Shown piece by piece: positions 42,936 to 51,870 of a stretch of 64,000 nucleotides of DNA. Origin of the DNA: Pseudomonas sp. Irchel s3h14 (GTDB lineage: Bacteria > Pseudomonadota > Gammaproteobacteria > Pseudomonadales > Pseudomonadaceae); contig NZ_FYDJ01000022.1 in NCBI RefSeq assembly GCF_900187425.1, positions 24,785-88,784 of the forward strand, read 5' to 3'. Numbering within the stretch: position 1 is the stretch's first letter; each line of letters opens with the position of its first letter. A program made the position numbers and the translations under genes. The notes beneath the pieces are model-generated. The model was given only the letters and a program-made list of their open reading frames with translations, ran no database searches and had not been told where the DNA came from.

Positions 42936-44426
42936 TTAGAGCTTGATCCAGGTCGCTTTGAGTTCGGTGTATTTGTCGAACGCGTGCAGCGATTTGTCCC
43001 GACCGTTACCCGACTGCTTGTACCCGCCGAACGGCGCGGTCATGTCGCCGCCGTCGTACTGGTTGACCCAGACGCTGCCGGCGCGCAAGCCACGCGCGAA
43101 GGTGTGGGCCTTGCAGAGGTTGCTGGTCCAGACGCCTGCGGCCAGGCCGAAGATGCTGTCGTTGGCAATCGCCAGCGCTTCTTCCTCGGTGTCGAACGTG
43201 ATCAGCGACAGCACCGGGCCGAAGATTTCTTCCCGGGCGATGGTCATGGCGTTGGTCACGCCGTCGAAAATCGCCGGTTCCACGTACAGGCCACCGGTGG
43301 CTTCGAGGGTGCGGCTGCCGCCGGCGATCAGATGCGCGCCCTGGTCTTTGCCGATCTGGATGTAGCGCAGCACGTTGTCCAGTTGACGCTGATCGACGAC
43401 TGCGCCGACGGTGGTTTCCGGATCGAGTGCGTGCCCCGGCTTCCAGGCTTGCAGCGCTTCCACCAGCAGCGGAATGAACTGCTCGCGAATCGAACGCTCC
43501 ACCAGCAAGCGCGAGCCGGCGGTGCAGACTTCGCCCTGGTTGAAGGCAATCGCACCGGCCGCCGCTTGTGCTGCCGCGCGCAGATCCGGCGCGTCGGCGA
43601 ACACAACGTTCGGGCTCTTTCCCCCTGCTTCGAGCCATACGCGTTTCATGTTGCTTTGCCCGGCGTAGATCATCAGTTGCTTGGCAATCGTGGTCGAGCC
43701 GGTGAAGGCCAGCACGTCGACATCCATGTGCAACGCCAGCGCCTTGCCGACGGTGTGACCGTAGCCCGGCAGGACGTTGAACACGCCTTTCGGGATGCCG
43801 GCATCCAGCGCCAGTTGGGCGATGCGGATGGCGGTCAGTGGCGACTTTTCCGAAGGCTTGAGGATGAACGAGTTGCCGGCCGCGAGGGCTGGGGCGAACT
43901 TCCAACTGGCCATGATCAGCGGGAAGTTCCACGGCACGATGGCGGCGACCACACCGGCAGGTTCGCGGGTGATGAGGCCGAGTTGATCGTGGGGTGTGGC
44001 GGCGACTTCGTCGTAGATCTTGTCGATGGCTTCGGCGCTCCAGCGGATCGCGTTGGCGGTCGCCGGGATGTCGATGCTCATCGAGTCGTTGATCGGCTTG
44101 CCCATGTCGAGGGTTTCGAGCAGGGCGAGTTCTTCCTGGTTGGCCAGGATCAGGTCGGCGAAGCGAATCAGGATGCGCTTGCGTTCTGCAGGGGCGAGTT
44201 TGGCCCAGATGCCGGATTCGAAGGTGCGGCGCGCGACGGCGACGGCCGCATTGGCGTCGGCTTCGTCGGTGCTGGCGACGTTGGTCAGGAAGCGGCCGTC
44301 GACCGGGCTCATGCATTCAAAGGTGTCGCCGCTGAGTGCCGGGCAGTATTGGCCGTCGATGAATGCGCGGCCTTCGATGGTTAGGGACTGGAAGCGTTGT
44401 TCCCAGTCGCTGCGAGTGTTTGTCAT
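42936..44426 (-). CDS. puuC: aldehyde dehydrogenase, PuuC/KauB-like
   Basis: 496 residues, full-length ALDH. The general base lies in WLEAGGKSPN near residue 268 and the catalytic cysteine in FNQGEVCTAGSRLLVE near residue 302; the C-terminal signature is APFGGYKQSGNGRDKSLHAF. It should oxidise gamma-glutamyl-gamma-aminobutyraldehyde to the acid with NAD(P). The whole sequence is close in pattern to P. aeruginosa KauB (a broad aminoaldehyde dehydrogenase) as I remember it. Fifty-two bases separate it from puuB downstream. Confidence 0.9.
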   Translation of the reverse strand: MTNTRSDWEQRFQSLTIEGRAFIDGQYCPALSGDTFECMSPVDGRFLTNVASTDEADANAAVAVARRTFESGIWAKLAPAERKRILIRFADLILANQEELALLETLDMGKPINDSMSIDIPATANAIRWSAEAIDKIYDEVAATPHDQLGLITREPAGVVAAIVPWNFPLIMASWKFAPALAAGNSFILKPSEKSPLTAIRIAQLALDAGIPKGVFNVLPGYGHTVGKALALHMDVDVLAFTGSTTIAKQLMIYAGQSNMKRVWLEAGGKSPNVVFADAPDLRAAAQAAAGAIAFNQGEVCTAGSRLLVERSIREQFIPLLVEALQAWKPGHALDPETTVGAVVDQRQLDNVLRYIQIGKDQGAHLIAGGSRTLEATGGLYVEPAIFDGVTNAMTIAREEIFGPVLSLITFDTEEEALAIANDSIFGLAAGVWTSNLCKAHTFARGLRAGSVWVNQYDGGDMTAPFGGYKQSGNGRDKSLHAFDKYTELKATWIKL

Positions 44427-44467
44427 GGTTGTGACTCGACGCAGAGGAATAAGTAGTTGTCGGAGAA

Positions 44468-44563
44468 CCTGTAGGAGCCGAGCTTGCTTGCGATAGCGGC
44501 ATATCAGGCGACATCAATGTTGAATGTGCCGCCGTCTTCGCGAGCAAGCTCAGCTCCTACAGG
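44468..44563. repeat. REP inverted pair between puuC and puuA
   Basis: Inverse copies of the CTGTAGGAGCCGAGCTTGCT element at each end, with the internal sequence ATCAGGCGACATCAATGTTGA shared with the cluster at 41251-41575. Confidence 0.85.
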
Positions 44564-44615
44564 GAGATGTGGCGTACACATTTTCCGTGTCCGACACATA
44601 GCCCACGAAGGCCCA

Positions 44616-45992
44616 TCAAACGGTGTGCAAGTACCAGTTGTACTCAAGGTCCGAGATGGAGTTCTCGAACTCGGCCAGCTCGCTTTCCTTGCACGCCACG
44701 AACACGTCGATGTACATCGGGTCGATGTAACGGGCCATGACTTCGCTGTCGTCCAGCTCGCGCAGTGCATCGCGCAGGTTGTTCGGCAGGCTCTGCTCGT
44801 TCTGCTCGTAGCTGTTGCCTTCAACCGGTGCGCCCGGCTCGATTTCGTTGGTCAGGCCGTGGTGAATACCGGCCAGTACCGACGCCATCAGCAAGTACGG
44901 GTTGGCATCGGCGCCCGCCACGCGGTGTTCGATGCGCACCGAGTCCGGCGAACCGGTCGGCACACGCACCGCGACGGTACGGTTGTCGATGCCCCAGCTC
45001 GGCGAGTTCGGCACGTAGAACTGCGCGCCGAAACGACGGTACGAGTTGACGTTCGGGCAGAGAAACGCCATCTGCGCCGGCAGGGTCTCGAGCACACCGC
45101 CGATCGCGTGACGCAGTGCGGCGTTCTGCTCGGGATCCTCGCTGGCAAAGATGTTGTTGCCTTCTTTGTCGAGAATCGAAATGTGCACGTGCAAACCGTT
45201 GCCCGCCTGGCCCGGATACGGCTTGGCCATAAACGTGGTGTCCATCTCGTGGTCGTAGGCGATGTTCTTCACCAGACGCTTGAGCAACACCGCGTAGTCG
45301 CAGGCCTTGATCGGGTCGTTGACGTGATGCAGGTTCACTTCGAACTGCGCCGGGGCGCTTTCCTTGACGATGGCGTCGGCAGGGATGCCCTGCTCTTTCG
45401 CGCCTTCGAGGATGTCTTGCAGGCAATCGACGTATTCGTCCAGGTCGTCGATCAAATACACCTGAGTCGACATCGGACGCTTGCCGGACACCGGCGAACG
45501 TGGGGATTGCGGACGACCGTTCACGTTGTCCTGGTCGATCAGATAGAACTCGAGTTCGAACGCGGCGCAAATGGTCAGGCCCATTGCATCGAACTTGCTC
45601 ACGACCTGACGCAACACTTCACGAGGGTCGGCGAAGAACGGCTGGCCTTCGAGTTCGTGCATGGTCATTAACAGTTGCGCGGTCGGGCGCTTCTGCCAGG
45701 GCTCGATGCTGAGCGTGTCAGGGATGGGGAAGCAGATTCGGTCTGAGTCACCGATGTCCAGACCCAGGCCGGTGCTTTCCACCGTAGAACCATTGATGTC
45801 CAGAGCAAACAGCGACGCCGGGAGGTTAATGCCTTTTTCGTAAACCTTATGAAGACTGGTGCGCTCGATGCGCTTGCCGCGCACCACACCGTTCATATCC
45901 GCAATCAGAAGGTCGACGTACAAAACCTCAGGATATTTCTTAAGGAATGCGTTTGCTTCGTTGAGTTGAACGGTACGCAGAGGGACCGACAT
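44616..45992 (-). CDS. puuA: gamma-glutamylputrescine synthetase PuuA/SpuI-like
   Basis: 458 residues of the glutamine synthetase fold. The N-terminal beta-grasp (about 15-110) holds EVLYVDLLIADMNGVVRGKR. The catalytic domain has the metal-binding FELEFYLID and the signature SGNGLHVHIS-like segment GNGLHVHISILDKEGNN, and later RIEHRVAGADANPYLLMASV. It ligates glutamate to putrescine with ATP, the first step of the Puu pathway. GS paralogues acting on other amines are possible. Divergent from puuD with a 280-base regulatory region between. Confidence 0.85.
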   Translation of the reverse strand: MSVPLRTVQLNEANAFLKKYPEVLYVDLLIADMNGVVRGKRIERTSLHKVYEKGINLPASLFALDINGSTVESTGLGLDIGDSDRICFPIPDTLSIEPWQKRPTAQLLMTMHELEGQPFFADPREVLRQVVSKFDAMGLTICAAFELEFYLIDQDNVNGRPQSPRSPVSGKRPMSTQVYLIDDLDEYVDCLQDILEGAKEQGIPADAIVKESAPAQFEVNLHHVNDPIKACDYAVLLKRLVKNIAYDHEMDTTFMAKPYPGQAGNGLHVHISILDKEGNNIFASEDPEQNAALRHAIGGVLETLPAQMAFLCPNVNSYRRFGAQFYVPNSPSWGIDNRTVAVRVPTGSPDSVRIEHRVAGADANPYLLMASVLAGIHHGLTNEIEPGAPVEGNSYEQNEQSLPNNLRDALRELDDSEVMARYIDPMYIDVFVACKESELAEFENSISDLEYNWYLHTV

Positions 45993-46201
45993 GATGCACC
46001 TATTAGCTGTTAATTATTATGTTCACTACCTTGTTGCGAGCCCAGTCAACCCGAACGGCAAAGTGAAGTCAATAGCGAACACTTGGCCTCTCAACCTTTA
46101 TTTTCGGGCCTTTCTTGGGCACGAGAGTGCCAGATCAGTCTTTCGAACCGCGTAAACCCTGAAGATCAGACGTGCGGCGTTTAGAATTTTTTACATGAGA
46201 G

Positions 46202-46221
46202 TTGTTAATTAAAATCAACAA
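46202..46221. promoter_or_regulatory. candidate operator in the puuA-puuD divergent region
   Basis: TTGTTAATTA-AAATCAACAA is a near palindrome with eight of ten arm bases paired, 50 bases before puuD, in an AT-rich control region (45993-46272). PuuR-type proteins bind AT-rich dyads of similar size; the assignment is by position only. Confidence 0.35.
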
Positions 46222-46272
46222 GGCTAAGCTCCAGAAAAGCTCGTTCAAGTGTGAAACTTCGAGGTGATAAAA

Positions 46273-47034
46273 ATGGCATTCAAGCCATTGATCGGTGTTA
46301 CTGCGTGCGTCAAACAGATTGGCCTGCACCCCTACCATGTCAGCGGCGACAAGTACTTGCGTGCTGTCAGCGTCGCGGCTTTGGGGCTGCCGGTCGTCAT
46401 TCCTTCCTTAGGCGATCTGACCGAAATCGATGACCTGCTCGCGCAGCTCGACGGTCTGCTGCTGACCGGTTCGCCCTCGAACGTGGAACCCTTCCACTAT
46501 CAAGGCCCCGACAGCGCCCCCGGCACGGATCACGATCCGCAACGGGACGCCACCACCCTTCCCTTATTGCGTGCGGCCATTGCGGCGGGCGTTCCGGTAC
46601 TCGGCATCTGCCGGGGCTTTCAGGAAATGAACGTGGCGTTCGGGGGCAGCCTGCATCAGAAGGTCCACGAACTCCCGGGCATGCTGGATCACCGGGAAGC
46701 GAATCATCCGGATTTGGCGGTGCAATACGCACCGGCGCATGCGGTCAACGTGCAACCGGGCGGCGTGTTCGAGGCGCTGGATTTGCCGCAGGTGTTCCAG
46801 GTCAATTCGATTCACAGCCAGGGCATCGACCGACTGGCGCCCGGCCTGCGTGCCGAAGCGATTGCGCCGGACGGTTTGATCGAGGCGATTTCGATTGAAC
46901 ACAGCCCGACCTTTGCCGTCGGTGTGCAGTGGCACCCGGAATGGCAGGTGCTTTCGAATCCGCCCTACTTGAGTATTTTCCAGGCGTTCGGTGATGCATG
47001 CCGGCGACGGGCCGCGCTACGTAACAAGCGCTGA
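46273..47034 (+). CDS. puuD: gamma-glutamyl-GABA hydrolase PuuD/SpuA-like
   Basis: 253 residues, class I glutamine amidotransferase fold (peptidase C26). The nucleophile cysteine is in LGICRGFQEMNVAFGG near residue 114, and the His-Glu pair in VGVQWHPEWQV near residue 222. LLTGSPSNVEPFHY marks the substrate loop. PuuD hydrolyses gamma-glutamyl-GABA to glutamate and GABA, the last step before GABA transamination. ATG 46273 has GAGGTGATAAAA; a GTG nine bases earlier is possible. No GABA transaminase lies in the window. Confidence 0.9.
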   Translation: MAFKPLIGVTACVKQIGLHPYHVSGDKYLRAVSVAALGLPVVIPSLGDLTEIDDLLAQLDGLLLTGSPSNVEPFHYQGPDSAPGTDHDPQRDATTLPLLRAAIAAGVPVLGICRGFQEMNVAFGGSLHQKVHELPGMLDHREANHPDLAVQYAPAHAVNVQPGGVFEALDLPQVFQVNSIHSQGIDRLAPGLRAEAIAPDGLIEAISIEHSPTFAVGVQWHPEWQVLSNPPYLSIFQAFGDACRRRAALRNKR

Positions 47035-47050
47035 CTTCAAACACGATTAA

Positions 47051-47190
47051 TCAATTTACTGCCCCCGTGAGGCTGGCGGATGCGCCTTTGCGCATCCGTG
47101 ACTCGCGAAAACAACACACTGCAATAACAACAAGTACGACCCAGGCAGCCAGGACGGCGGCGCCGAATAAGCCCGGCCAGTACGGATAAA
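47051..47190 (-). pseudogene. possible C-terminal remnant of a membrane protein
   Basis: The minus-strand frame reads YPYWPGLFGAAVLAAWVVLV, then VIAVCCFRESRMRKG and ends in GAVN with a stop: one helix plus a basic tail, like the end of a multi-helix transporter. The frame is lost at 47190 where a REP element begins. A perfect 9-bp hairpin (47077-47098) lies within it. There is no start, so it would be a broken gene between puuD and the importer. Confidence 0.3.
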
Positions 47191-47286
47191 CCTGTAGGAG
47201 CCGAGCTTGCTCGCGATGGCGGCCGAACATTCAACATTGATGTCGGTTGTCAGGGCCTCATCGCGAGCAAGCTCGGCTCCTACAGG
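47191..47286. repeat. REP inverted pair upstream of the polyamine importer
   Basis: Inverse copies of CCTGTAGGAGCCGAGCTTGC with about 30 internal bases. The 334-base gap 47035-47368 holds this element, the possible remnant before it and the importer promoter. Confidence 0.85.
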
Positions 47287-47368
47287 GACCGTACCCGGCT
47301 CGGGCTTGCAATCAACTATTAAGTCAGGCCGCGTTGGCCCGACGACTGAAACCTGTTGGGAGTTTCAC

Positions 47369-48511
47369 ATGGCAAACGCCTCCAGCATCTACAGGAAGGC
47401 TCTTGAAGGTCACCAGTCACCGAAAAAGGTGCTGGTGAAAGTCGACCGCGTCACCAAGAAATTCGACGAAACCACCGCGGTGGACGATGTCTCGCTTGAG
47501 ATCCATCAAGGGGAAATCTTCGCCCTGCTCGGCGGTTCCGGCTCCGGTAAATCGACCCTGCTGCGCATGCTCGCAGGCTTCGAGCGCCCGACCGAAGGGC
47601 GGATTCTACTCGACGGTGTCGACATCACCGACATGCCGCCGTACGAACGGCCGATCAACATGATGTTCCAGTCCTACGCGCTGTTCCCGCACATGACGGT
47701 GGCGCAGAACATCGCCTTCGGCCTGAAGCAGGATCGTCTGTCCGCCAGCGAAATCGACGCCCGCGTTGAAGAGATGCTGCGACTGGTGCACATGACCCAG
47801 TACGCCAAGCGCAAACCCCATCAGTTGTCCGGCGGTCAACGTCAGCGTGTGGCCTTGGCTCGCTCCCTGGCCAAGCGTCCGAAGCTGTTGCTGCTCGACG
47901 AACCGATGGGCGCGCTGGATAAAAAGCTGCGTTCGCAGATGCAACTGGAGTTGGTGGAGATCATCGAGCGGGTCGGCGTGACCTGCGTGATGGTGACTCA
48001 CGATCAGGAAGAGGCCATGACCATGGCCCAACGCATCGCGATCATGCACCTCGGCTGGATCGCGCAGATCGGCAGCCCGGTGGACATTTATGAAGCGCCG
48101 GTCAGCCGCATGGTCTGCGAATTCATCGGCAACGTGAACGCCTTCGACGGTACCGTGGTCGAGGATCTGGAAGGTCACGCGATCATTCACAGCCCGGACC
48201 TGGAGCAGAAGATTTACGTCGGTCACGGCGTCAGCACCTCGGTGCAGGACAAGTCGATCACCTACGCCATCCGCCCGGAAAAACTGCTGGTCAGCACCAC
48301 CCAACCCGATACCCGTTACAACTGGTCCAGCGGCAAGGTGCATGACATTGCCTACCTCGGCGGTCACTCAGTGTTTTACGTGGAGCTGCCTGGCGGCAAG
48401 GTGGTGCAGTCGTTCATGGCCAACGCCGAACGCCGTGGCGCGCGTCCGACCTGGGACGACAAGGTCTACGTGTGGTGGGAAGACGACAGCGGCGTGGTAC
48501 TGCGCTCATGA
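47369..48511 (+). CDS. potG: polyamine ABC transporter ATP-binding protein (PotG/SpuF-like)
   Basis: 380 residues. Walker A GGSGSGKST near residue 58, signature LSGGQRQRVALARSLAKRPK, Walker B LLLLDEPMGALDKKL and an H-loop in VMVTHDQEEAM. A C-terminal TOBE-like regulatory region follows from about residue 260. It powers uptake of putrescine or spermidine. The start at 47369 follows TTGGGAGTTTCAC; a longer frame to 47207 runs through the REP element and is not real. Its stop overlaps the next gene by four bases. Confidence 0.9.
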   Translation: MANASSIYRKALEGHQSPKKVLVKVDRVTKKFDETTAVDDVSLEIHQGEIFALLGGSGSGKSTLLRMLAGFERPTEGRILLDGVDITDMPPYERPINMMFQSYALFPHMTVAQNIAFGLKQDRLSASEIDARVEEMLRLVHMTQYAKRKPHQLSGGQRQRVALARSLAKRPKLLLLDEPMGALDKKLRSQMQLELVEIIERVGVTCVMVTHDQEEAMTMAQRIAIMHLGWIAQIGSPVDIYEAPVSRMVCEFIGNVNAFDGTVVEDLEGHAIIHSPDLEQKIYVGHGVSTSVQDKSITYAIRPEKLLVSTTQPDTRYNWSSGKVHDIAYLGGHSVFYVELPGGKVVQSFMANAERRGARPTWDDKVYVWWEDDSGVVLRS

Positions 48512-49422
48512 AAACACTCAATCAGCGGTTTATGCGGCTGATGCCGAGTGGTCGAAAGCTCGTCATCGGGATTCCTTTCCTGTGGCTGTTCCTGTTCTTC
48601 ATGCTGCCGTTTTTCCTGGTGATGAAGATCAGCTTCTCGGAAGCGGCCCTGGCCATTCCTCCTTACTCAGAGATCTACACCTTCGCCGAGCAGAAATTTC
48701 AGCTGCTGCTGAACATCGGCAACTACTCGCTGCTGACCGAAGATGAGTTATACATCTCGGCCTACTTCGGCTCGTTGAAGGTCGCGTTTTTAAGCACGCT
48801 GATGTGCCTGGTGATCGGTTTCCCGATGGCCTACGCAATCACCAAGGCGAGCAAGGAAACGCAAAACGTTCTGCTGTTGCTGATCATGATGCCGACCTGG
48901 ACCGCGATCCTGATCCGCGTTTACGCGTGGATGGGCATCCTCAGCAACAACGGTTTGCTCAACGGGTTCCTGATGTGGACCGGGCTGACCGACCACCCGA
49001 TCGAGATCCTCAACACCAACACCGCCGTGTATATCGGCGTGGTGTATGCGTATCTGCCGTTCATGGTGTTGCCGCTGTACGCCAACCTGGTCAAGCACGA
49101 TCAAAGCCTGCTGGAAGCCGCTTCGGACCTGGGTTCGAGCAACTTCAACAACTTCTGGAAAATCACCGTGCCGCTGGCCAAGAACGGGATCATCGCCGGC
49201 TGCATGCTGGTGTTCATTCCGGTGGTCGGTGAGTTCGTGATTCCAGAACTGCTGGGCGGCCCGGAGACTCTGATGATCGGTCGTGTGCTGTGGCAAGAGT
49301 TCTTCAATAACCGCGACTGGCCGGTGGCGTCTGCCCTGGCGGTGGTGATGCTGTTGATCCTGATTGTGCCGATTCTGCTGTTCAACCGCAGCCAGGCCAA
49401 AGAGATGGAGGCACGGGGATGA
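48508..49422 (+). CDS. potH: polyamine ABC transporter permease (PotH/SpuG-like)
   Basis: 304 residues with six helices. The coupling-helix motif is LEAASDLGSSNFNNFWKITV near residue 205, the EAA loop that contacts the ATPase, preceded by YLPFMVLPLYANLVK. Start ATGA overlaps the ATPase stop and its own stop overlaps the next permease, so the importer genes are translationally coupled. Confidence 0.9.
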   Translation: MKTLNQRFMRLMPSGRKLVIGIPFLWLFLFFMLPFFLVMKISFSEAALAIPPYSEIYTFAEQKFQLLLNIGNYSLLTEDELYISAYFGSLKVAFLSTLMCLVIGFPMAYAITKASKETQNVLLLLIMMPTWTAILIRVYAWMGILSNNGLLNGFLMWTGLTDHPIEILNTNTAVYIGVVYAYLPFMVLPLYANLVKHDQSLLEAASDLGSSNFNNFWKITVPLAKNGIIAGCMLVFIPVVGEFVIPELLGGPETLMIGRVLWQEFFNNRDWPVASALAVVMLLILIVPILLFNRSQAKEMEARG

Positions 49423-50303
49423 AACGCTTCGGATTTTCAAAGTTCATGCTGATTTTCGGCTTGTCGTTTATCTACCTGCCGATGTTGATTCTGGTGATCT
49501 ACTCGTTCAACGCCTCCAAACTGGTAACCGTATGGGGCGGCTGGTCGTTCAAGTGGTACGCCGGCCTGCTCGATAACTCGCAACTGATGGGTTCGGTGGT
49601 GCGCTCGCTGGAAATCGCCTGCTACACCGCGATTGCTGCGGTGGCACTGGGGACGTTGGCGGCGTTTGTGCTGACTCGCGTCACGCGCTTCAAGGGCCGC
49701 ACATTGTTCGGTGGTTTGGTGACGGCGCCGTTGGTGATGCCGGAAGTGATCACCGGTCTGTCGCTGTTGCTGCTGTTCGTGGCCATGGCGCAGTTGATCG
49801 GCTGGCCGCAGGAACGGGGCATCGTCACCATCTGGATCGCCCACACCACCTTCTGTGCGGCGTATGTGGCGGTGGTGGTTTCGGCGCGTTTGCGTGAGCT
49901 GGATCTGTCCATCGAAGAAGCGGCCATGGACCTCGGGGCGAAGCCGTTCAAGGTATTTTTCCTGATCACCATTCCGATGATCGCGCCGTCCCTGGCGGCC
50001 GGCGGCATGATGTCGTTTGCCCTGTCGCTGGATGACCTGGTGCTGGCGAGTTTCGTGTCCGGCCCGGGCTCCACGACCCTGCCGATGGAAGTGTTTTCGG
50101 CGGTGCGTCTGGGCGTGAAGCCTGAGATCAATGCCGTGGCGAGCTTGATTCTGCTCGCTGTATCGATCGTGACCTTCATGGTCTGGTACTTCAGCCGCCG
50201 CGCCGAAGCGACCCGCAAACGTGCGATCCAGGAAGCGATGGACCAGACCGCCAGCGAATCCTGGCAGCAACCTAAAAAGCAAATGGCTGGAGCAACGGCT
50301 TAA
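49419..50303 (+). CDS. potI: polyamine ABC transporter permease (PotI/SpuH-like)
   Basis: 294 residues with six helices. The EAA loop reads LDLSIEEAAMDLGAKPFKVF near residue 165, then FLITIPMIAPSLAAGGMMSF and SLDDLVLASFVSGPG. It pairs with the preceding permease to form the membrane channel. The C-terminal tail beyond residue 270 is hydrophilic (RRAEATRKRAIQEAMDQ). A REP doublet separates it from the binding-protein gene. Confidence 0.9.
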   Translation: MKRFGFSKFMLIFGLSFIYLPMLILVIYSFNASKLVTVWGGWSFKWYAGLLDNSQLMGSVVRSLEIACYTAIAAVALGTLAAFVLTRVTRFKGRTLFGGLVTAPLVMPEVITGLSLLLLFVAMAQLIGWPQERGIVTIWIAHTTFCAAYVAVVVSARLRELDLSIEEAAMDLGAKPFKVFFLITIPMIAPSLAAGGMMSFALSLDDLVLASFVSGPGSTTLPMEVFSAVRLGVKPEINAVASLILLAVSIVTFMVWYFSRRAEATRKRAIQEAMDQTASESWQQPKKQMAGATA

Positions 50304-50323
50304 GAGCCTGCAGGACGCACACT

Positions 50324-50459
50324 TTGTAGCAGCTGGCGAAGCCTGCGTTCGGCTGCGAAGCAGTCGTAAAACCTGCGAATTCAATCTTCCTGAAAGAACC
50401 GCAGTGTCTGAATTCACGACTGCTTCGCAGCCGAACGCAGGCTTCGCCAGCTGCTACAA
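50324..50459. repeat. REP inverted pair (GTAGCAGCTGGCGAAGCC family)
   Basis: Third copy of the doublet in this window. It lies within the importer operon between potI and potF, where such structures can set different message stability for the binding protein. Confidence 0.85.
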
Positions 50460-50521
50460 GGGGTGCGCCAAGACTGCAATTGTTTTGCGTATCTGAATAA
50501 AAGAGAAATGGAGTTGTACCG

Positions 50522-51619
50522 ATGAAAATGTTTGGCAGGACTCTGCTGACACTGTCCTTATTGGGCGCGATTGCCACCGGCGCCCAGGCCAATGACAAGG
50601 TACTGCGCGTCTACAACTGGTCGGATTACATCGCCCCGGACACCGTCAAGAAGTTCGAAGACGAGACCGGCATCCGCGTGACCTACGATGTGTTCGACAG
50701 CAATGAAACCCTTGAGGCCCGGCTGCTTGCCGGCAAATCCGGCTACGACATCGTCGTGCCGTCCAACAGTTTCCTGGCCAAGCAGATCAAGGCCGGCGTC
50801 TATCAGGAACTGGACAAGTCGAAGCTGCCGAACTGGAAGAACCTCAACCCGGTCCTGCTGAAAAATGCTGCCGCCAGCGACCCGGATAACGGCCACGCCT
50901 TCCCGTACATGTGGGGCTCGATCGGCATCGGCTTCAACCCGGAGAAGGTCAAGGAAGTGCTCGGCAGCAACGCGCCGACCAACTCCTGGGACCTGCTGTT
51001 CAAACCGGAAAACGCCGCGAAGCTGAAAGCGTGCGGCATCAGTTTCCTTGATTCGCCAACCGAGATGCTCCCGGCCGCCCTGCACTATCTGGGCTATCCG
51101 GTGAACTCGCAGAACAAGGATCAGATTGCTGAAGCTGAAGCGCTGTTCATGAAGATTCGCCCGTCGGTGGCGTACTTCCATTCGTCGAAATACATCTCCG
51201 ACCTGGCCAACGGCAACATCTGCGTGGCGGTCGGTTACTCGGGTGACGTGCTGCAAGCCAAGGCGCGCGCCCAAGAAGCTGGCGATAAGGTGAAAGTCGA
51301 TTACAGCATTCCCAAGGAAGGCGCGGGCAGTTTCTACGACATGGTCGCGATTCCTCGGGACGCGGCGAACGTGGAGAACGCCTACCTGTTCATGAACTTC
51401 CTGATGCGCCCGGACATCATCGCCGAGATCACCAACAACATCGGCTACAGCAACGCCAACGCGGCGGCTACGCCTTTGGTGGATGAAGCGATTCGGGATG
51501 ATCCGGGCTCGTATCCGTCGCAGGCTGTAATGGCGACGTTATATGCCATTCCGGATATGCCGATTGGCGTTCAGCGGGTGATGACCCGGGGCTGGACGCG
51601 GGTGAAGCTCGGAAAATAA
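50522..51619 (+). CDS. potF: polyamine-binding periplasmic protein (PotF/SpuD-E-like)
   Basis: 365 residues. Signal peptide ends at ATGAQAND near residue 24. LRVYNWSDYIAPDTVKKFED is the typical first segment of PotF/SpuD proteins, followed by YDVFDSNETLEARLL and LANGNICVAVGYSGDVLQA, which line the substrate cleft. Whether putrescine (PotF, SpuD) or spermidine (SpuE) is preferred cannot be told by eye. GGAGTTGTACCG precedes the ATG. A terminator lies 225 bases downstream, after a REP pair. Confidence 0.9.
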   Translation: MKMFGRTLLTLSLLGAIATGAQANDKVLRVYNWSDYIAPDTVKKFEDETGIRVTYDVFDSNETLEARLLAGKSGYDIVVPSNSFLAKQIKAGVYQELDKSKLPNWKNLNPVLLKNAAASDPDNGHAFPYMWGSIGIGFNPEKVKEVLGSNAPTNSWDLLFKPENAAKLKACGISFLDSPTEMLPAALHYLGYPVNSQNKDQIAEAEALFMKIRPSVAYFHSSKYISDLANGNICVAVGYSGDVLQAKARAQEAGDKVKVDYSIPKEGAGSFYDMVAIPRDAANVENAYLFMNFLMRPDIIAEITNNIGYSNANAAATPLVDEAIRDDPGSYPSQAVMATLYAIPDMPIGVQRVMTRGWTRVKLGK

Positions 51620-51634
51620 TTCACTCAAGGCCGC

Positions 51635-51728
51635 CATCGCGAGCAAGCTCGGCTCCTACAGGGGTCTGTGGTGGAACACAAAATGGTGAGCGACGCTGAT
51701 CCTGTAGGAGCCGAGCTTGCTCGCGATG
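51635..51728. repeat. REP inverted pair after potF
   Basis: Inverse copies CATCGCGAGCAAGCTCGGCT and its complement, ending the importer transcript region. Confidence 0.85.
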
Positions 51729-51843
51729 AGGGCATAACATCCAACATCAATATCAAAGATTTCCGTTCACGCAGCGCCTTACCACCGCTGCACTCCTATC
51801 TGTAGAACGGCCTCACCTGGCTTCCTCGGTTAAGGTGAATTTG

Positions 51844-51870
51844 GGCGCCCTCCTCGGGCGCCTTTTTTTT
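51844..51870 (+). terminator. intrinsic terminator of the polyamine importer operon
   Basis: GGCGCCC-TCCTC-GGGCGCC is followed by eight T. Its T tract touches the stop codon of the convergent thpR gene. Confidence 0.9.
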
